A stretch of DNA of 49,846 nt from Tannerellaceae bacterium. GTDB lineage: Bacteria > Bacteroidota > Bacteroidia > Bacteroidales > Tannerellaceae. Below the pieces are notes generated by a model. The model saw only the letters and a program-made list of their open reading frames with translations, searched no databases and was not told where the DNA came from. Below are positions 48,015 to 49,846 of this stretch, in pieces. Where the stretch lies: NCBI GenBank assembly GCA_021201295.1, contig JAJQFE010000013.1, positions 1 to 49,846 of the forward strand, read 5' to 3'. The position numbers and the translations under genes are program-made. Position 1 is the stretch's first letter, and each line of letters starts with the position of its first letter.

Positions 48015-48947
48015 TCAGTATTCTTCCCTATACTTACTACTCTCTTTATCTTTTAAAATATTGAGATAACTTTTATAGCGCGACGGAGAGATCAGATGAG
48101 CATGCATCGCCTCCTGGACAGCACATCCCGGTTCATGTCGATGGGTACAATTATTAAAACGGCAACCGTCAGAATACCGGAATATTTCCGGAAAATAATG
48201 AGAAATTTCTCCCTCTTCCATCTCAATAGTTCCAAAACCCTTAATTCCCGGTGTATCGATCAGATAACCCCCTTCCGGAAGAGGAATCATTTCCGAAAAA
48301 GTAGTAGTATGCATCCCTTTATTGTGATATTCCGAAATATTTCCTGTTCGTAGCTCAACACCGGGAACCAATTGATTGATGATAGTTGATTTACCTACTC
48401 CGGAATGTCCGGATAATAACGTAATTTTATCTTTCAGATCCGCCCTGAGTTCCTCCATTCCTTCCCCGGAACGGGCACATAATTTAGAACAGGGATAACC
48501 GATTGAAGTATAAAGCCGGATCATCTCTTCCATTGTTTCTCTTTCACTACCGTGAAAACGGTCAATCTTATTAAATACAATTTTAACGAAAACTCCATAA
48601 GCTTCTGCCGTTACCAGAAAACGATCAATAAAAATAGTGGTTGTAATAGGGTGGTTAACAGTAACGATCAGCATAGCCTGATCTAAATTGGCCGCAATAA
48701 TGTGAGACTGTTTAGAAAGATTGGAAGCACGGCGTATGATATAGTTTTTACGATCCTCTATTTCTGTAATAAAGGCCGTTTCCTCTTTATTTATTTCAAT
48801 CTCAACCTGGTCTCCGACCGCAATAGGATTAGTACTTCTGATATCCCGTAAACGGAAATTACCTTTTATCTTACTCTCTACATCCCGGCCTTCAGCTGTT
48901 CGCACAGTATACCAACTACCGGTATTTTTAATGACTAATCCCTTCAT
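48015..48947 (-). CDS. rsgA: Small ribosomal subunit biogenesis GTPase RsgA
   Basis: Circularly permuted GTPase that checks late 30S subunit maturation. The 310-residue protein has an N-terminal OB domain, then G motifs in the permuted order: G4 NKID (126-129), G1 GHSGVGKS (180-187), G3 DTPG, and a C-terminal zinc-binding segment [15 protein letters not shown]. Everything expected of RsgA is present and the length is normal. It lies downstream of frr on the same strand, 86 bp away, separated by a hairpin that may weaken read-through. Confidence 0.95.
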   Translation of the reverse strand: MKGLVIKNTGSWYTVRTAEGRDVESKIKGNFRLRDIRSTNPIAVGDQVEIEINKEETAFITEIEDRKNYIIRRASNLSKQSHIIAANLDQAMLIVTVNHPITTTIFIDRFLVTAEAYGVFVKIVFNKIDRFHGSERETMEEMIRLYTSIGYPCSKLCARSGEGMEELRADLKDKITLLSGHSGVGKSTIINQLVPGVELRTGNISEYHNKGMHTTTFSEMIPLPEGGYLIDTPGIKGFGTIEMEEGEISHYFPEIFRYSDGCRFNNCTHRHEPGCAVQEAMHAHLISPSRYKSYLNILKDKESSKYREEY

Positions 48948-48959
48948 AATTTAGTAGAT

Positions 48960-49030
48960 AATTGATAATGGATAATTAATAATCAAGGGAAGTAAACTTA
49001 GTGTCAATTACTAATTATCCATTGTCAATT
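48960..49030. repeat. Intergenic inverted repeat between frr and rsgA
   Basis: Arms at 48960-48983 and 49007-49030 are inverted with 22 of 24 bases matching and a 23-base spacer; the core is AATGGATAATTA. It may terminate the frr transcript. The core is shared with the hairpin at 10484-10512, suggesting a small dispersed palindrome family. Confidence 0.65.
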
Positions 49031-49033
49031 ATT

Positions 49034-49594
49034 TTATACAGTCATGATTTCTTTTTCTTTTGCAGCAAATAACTCATCTATTTTTTTGATATACTTATCA
49101 TGTATTTTCTGAGCATCCCCTTCTGCATCTTTGGCGACATCTTCAGGTACACCATCTTTTACACTCTTCTTGATTGCATTGATCGCATCACGACGGGCAT
49201 TACGAACACTGATCTTGGCATTTTCAGCCTCTTGTTTCGATTGTTTTACCAATGCACGACGACGCTCTTCCGTTAACGGAGGAATTCCCAGACGGATTAC
49301 CTCTCCGTTATTTTCCGGAGTAATGCCTACATCTGAATCCATAATTGCTTTCTCAATATCTTTCATCAACGGCTTCTCCCATGCCATAATAATAATTGTT
49401 TTGGCATCCGGAGTAGTTACTGTAGCCACATTGGAAAGCGGTACCAAGCTTCCATAATATGGAACTTTGACACCATCAAGTATCCGGGGATTAGCTTTCC
49501 CGGCACGAATACGGGCTAACTGCTCATCCAAAAAACTAATAGCACCGGACATTTTATCCTCTGCTCCCTTCACTATTTGCTTAATATCTACCAT
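49034..49594 (-). CDS. frr: Ribosome recycling factor
   Basis: Cytoplasmic protein that, with EF-G, splits post-termination ribosomes. The 186-residue product covers the whole family: N-terminal [36 protein letters not shown], the central [34 protein letters not shown] hinge region and the helical C-terminus. It is intact. In many bacteria pyrH lies just upstream of frr, but the window ends 250 bases upstream without another gene on this strand. Confidence 0.96.
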   Translation of the reverse strand: MVDIKQIVKGAEDKMSGAISFLDEQLARIRAGKANPRILDGVKVPYYGSLVPLSNVATVTTPDAKTIIIMAWEKPLMKDIEKAIMDSDVGITPENNGEVIRLGIPPLTEERRRALVKQSKQEAENAKISVRNARRDAINAIKKSVKDGVPEDVAKDAEGDAQKIHDKYIKKIDELFAAKEKEIMTV

Positions 49595-49846
49595 ACGATA
49601 CTATATTATTTATGATTGTTGTCTGTTTTAACTAACAAAAATAGTAAAGTTTTTGATATTATGATAGGGTTTCCCTGTTATTTGATAACGCTTTTTCTTC
49701 TCTGTGGAAATCCAGAAAGATCATTTCGTAACAAATAGTAAACCAAACAAAGATACAAGGCCAGACTTTAAACACATAAGGACGAATAAAATTAAATGAT
49801 TATCCGCATACTGTCCGTTGATTTATTGAACATCATATGAATGTTT
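49595..49846. other. Upstream region of frr
   Basis: No gene seen. On the minus strand, TATCTTTG (49755-49748) and TATTTTTG (49643-49636) match the TAnnTTTG pattern and could drive frr; neither has a clear -33 TTTG, so I do not choose between them. Confidence 0.3.

Noticed and set aside
1-49846. tRNA or rRNA genes
   Set aside because: No cloverleaf T-arm or acceptor pattern and no rRNA-like segment was recognised in either strand.

Overview
The window looks like a chromosomal segment from a Bacteroidales bacterium, probably of the Parabacteroides/Tannerellaceae/Dysgonomonadaceae type. Supporting signs are typical Bacteroidales families (DUF2723 glycosyltransferase-like protein, S37-type peptidase, DUF3575/DUF3868 fimbria-associated pair, a Wza/Wzc/CpsB export set with a Gly-Tyr tail), lipoproteins followed by acidic or polar stretches, and upstream boxes of the form TAnnTTTG, the Bacteroidetes -7 element. 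I cannot fix the genus from sequence reading alone.

Layout. 1-1633: no convincing gene, but several repeats. 1634-7056: hemicellulose (xyloglucan-like) pair, an intact GH31 alpha-xylosidase and a GH2 beta-galactosidase broken by an in-frame TAA. 7325-8243: SMP-30/gluconolactonase pseudogene with several lesions. 8304-10475: RNase R. 10517-15706 (minus): DUF2723 protein, polysaccharide deacetylase and S37-like peptidase, likely one operon. 15973-18786: M16 zinc protease. 18899-21511 (minus): NhaC antiporter (frameshifted) overlapping a dicarboxylate/amino-acid symporter. 21898-25564: small protein, HTH regulator, and a DUF3575/DUF3868 pair (the latter frameshifted in a G7 tract). 25932-27827: small lipoprotein and DMT exporter, diverging around a striking 100-bp dyad made of four 22-bp-spaced palindromes. 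27848-44343 (minus): capsule/exopolysaccharide operon. 45232-46505 (plus): AT-rich Wzx flippase. 46678-49594: dgt, rsgA, frr.

The polysaccharide operon runs, in transcription order: UDP-HexNAc 4-epimerase, UDP-HexNAc 6-dehydrogenase, CapA-like protein, ATP-grasp ligase, EpsG-like polymerase, glycosyltransferase, AsnB-like amidotransferase, glycosyltransferase, initiating sugar-phosphate transferase, NeuD/PglD-like acetyltransferase, DegT/PglE-like aminotransferase, Wza, Wzc, CpsB phosphatase. Together they would make nucleotide-activated amino and uronic sugars, assemble a repeat unit on lipid carrier, perhaps amidate or aminoacylate it, and export it under tyrosine-kinase control.

The dominant unusual signal is damage. 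Including wzx, ten of fifteen polysaccharide genes are interrupted, and two more (CpsB, AsnB) carry substitutions at motif residues. Every frameshift in the window outside the SMP-30 pseudogene and the wzc duplication is a one-base loss, mostly in a homopolymer, while long housekeeping genes containing A7 runs are intact. Real decay of the locus, slippage-based recoding or phase variation, and homopolymer under-calling in a long-read assembly are all possible. The nonsense substitutions and the exact 217-bp tandem duplication in wzc are not explained by homopolymer errors.
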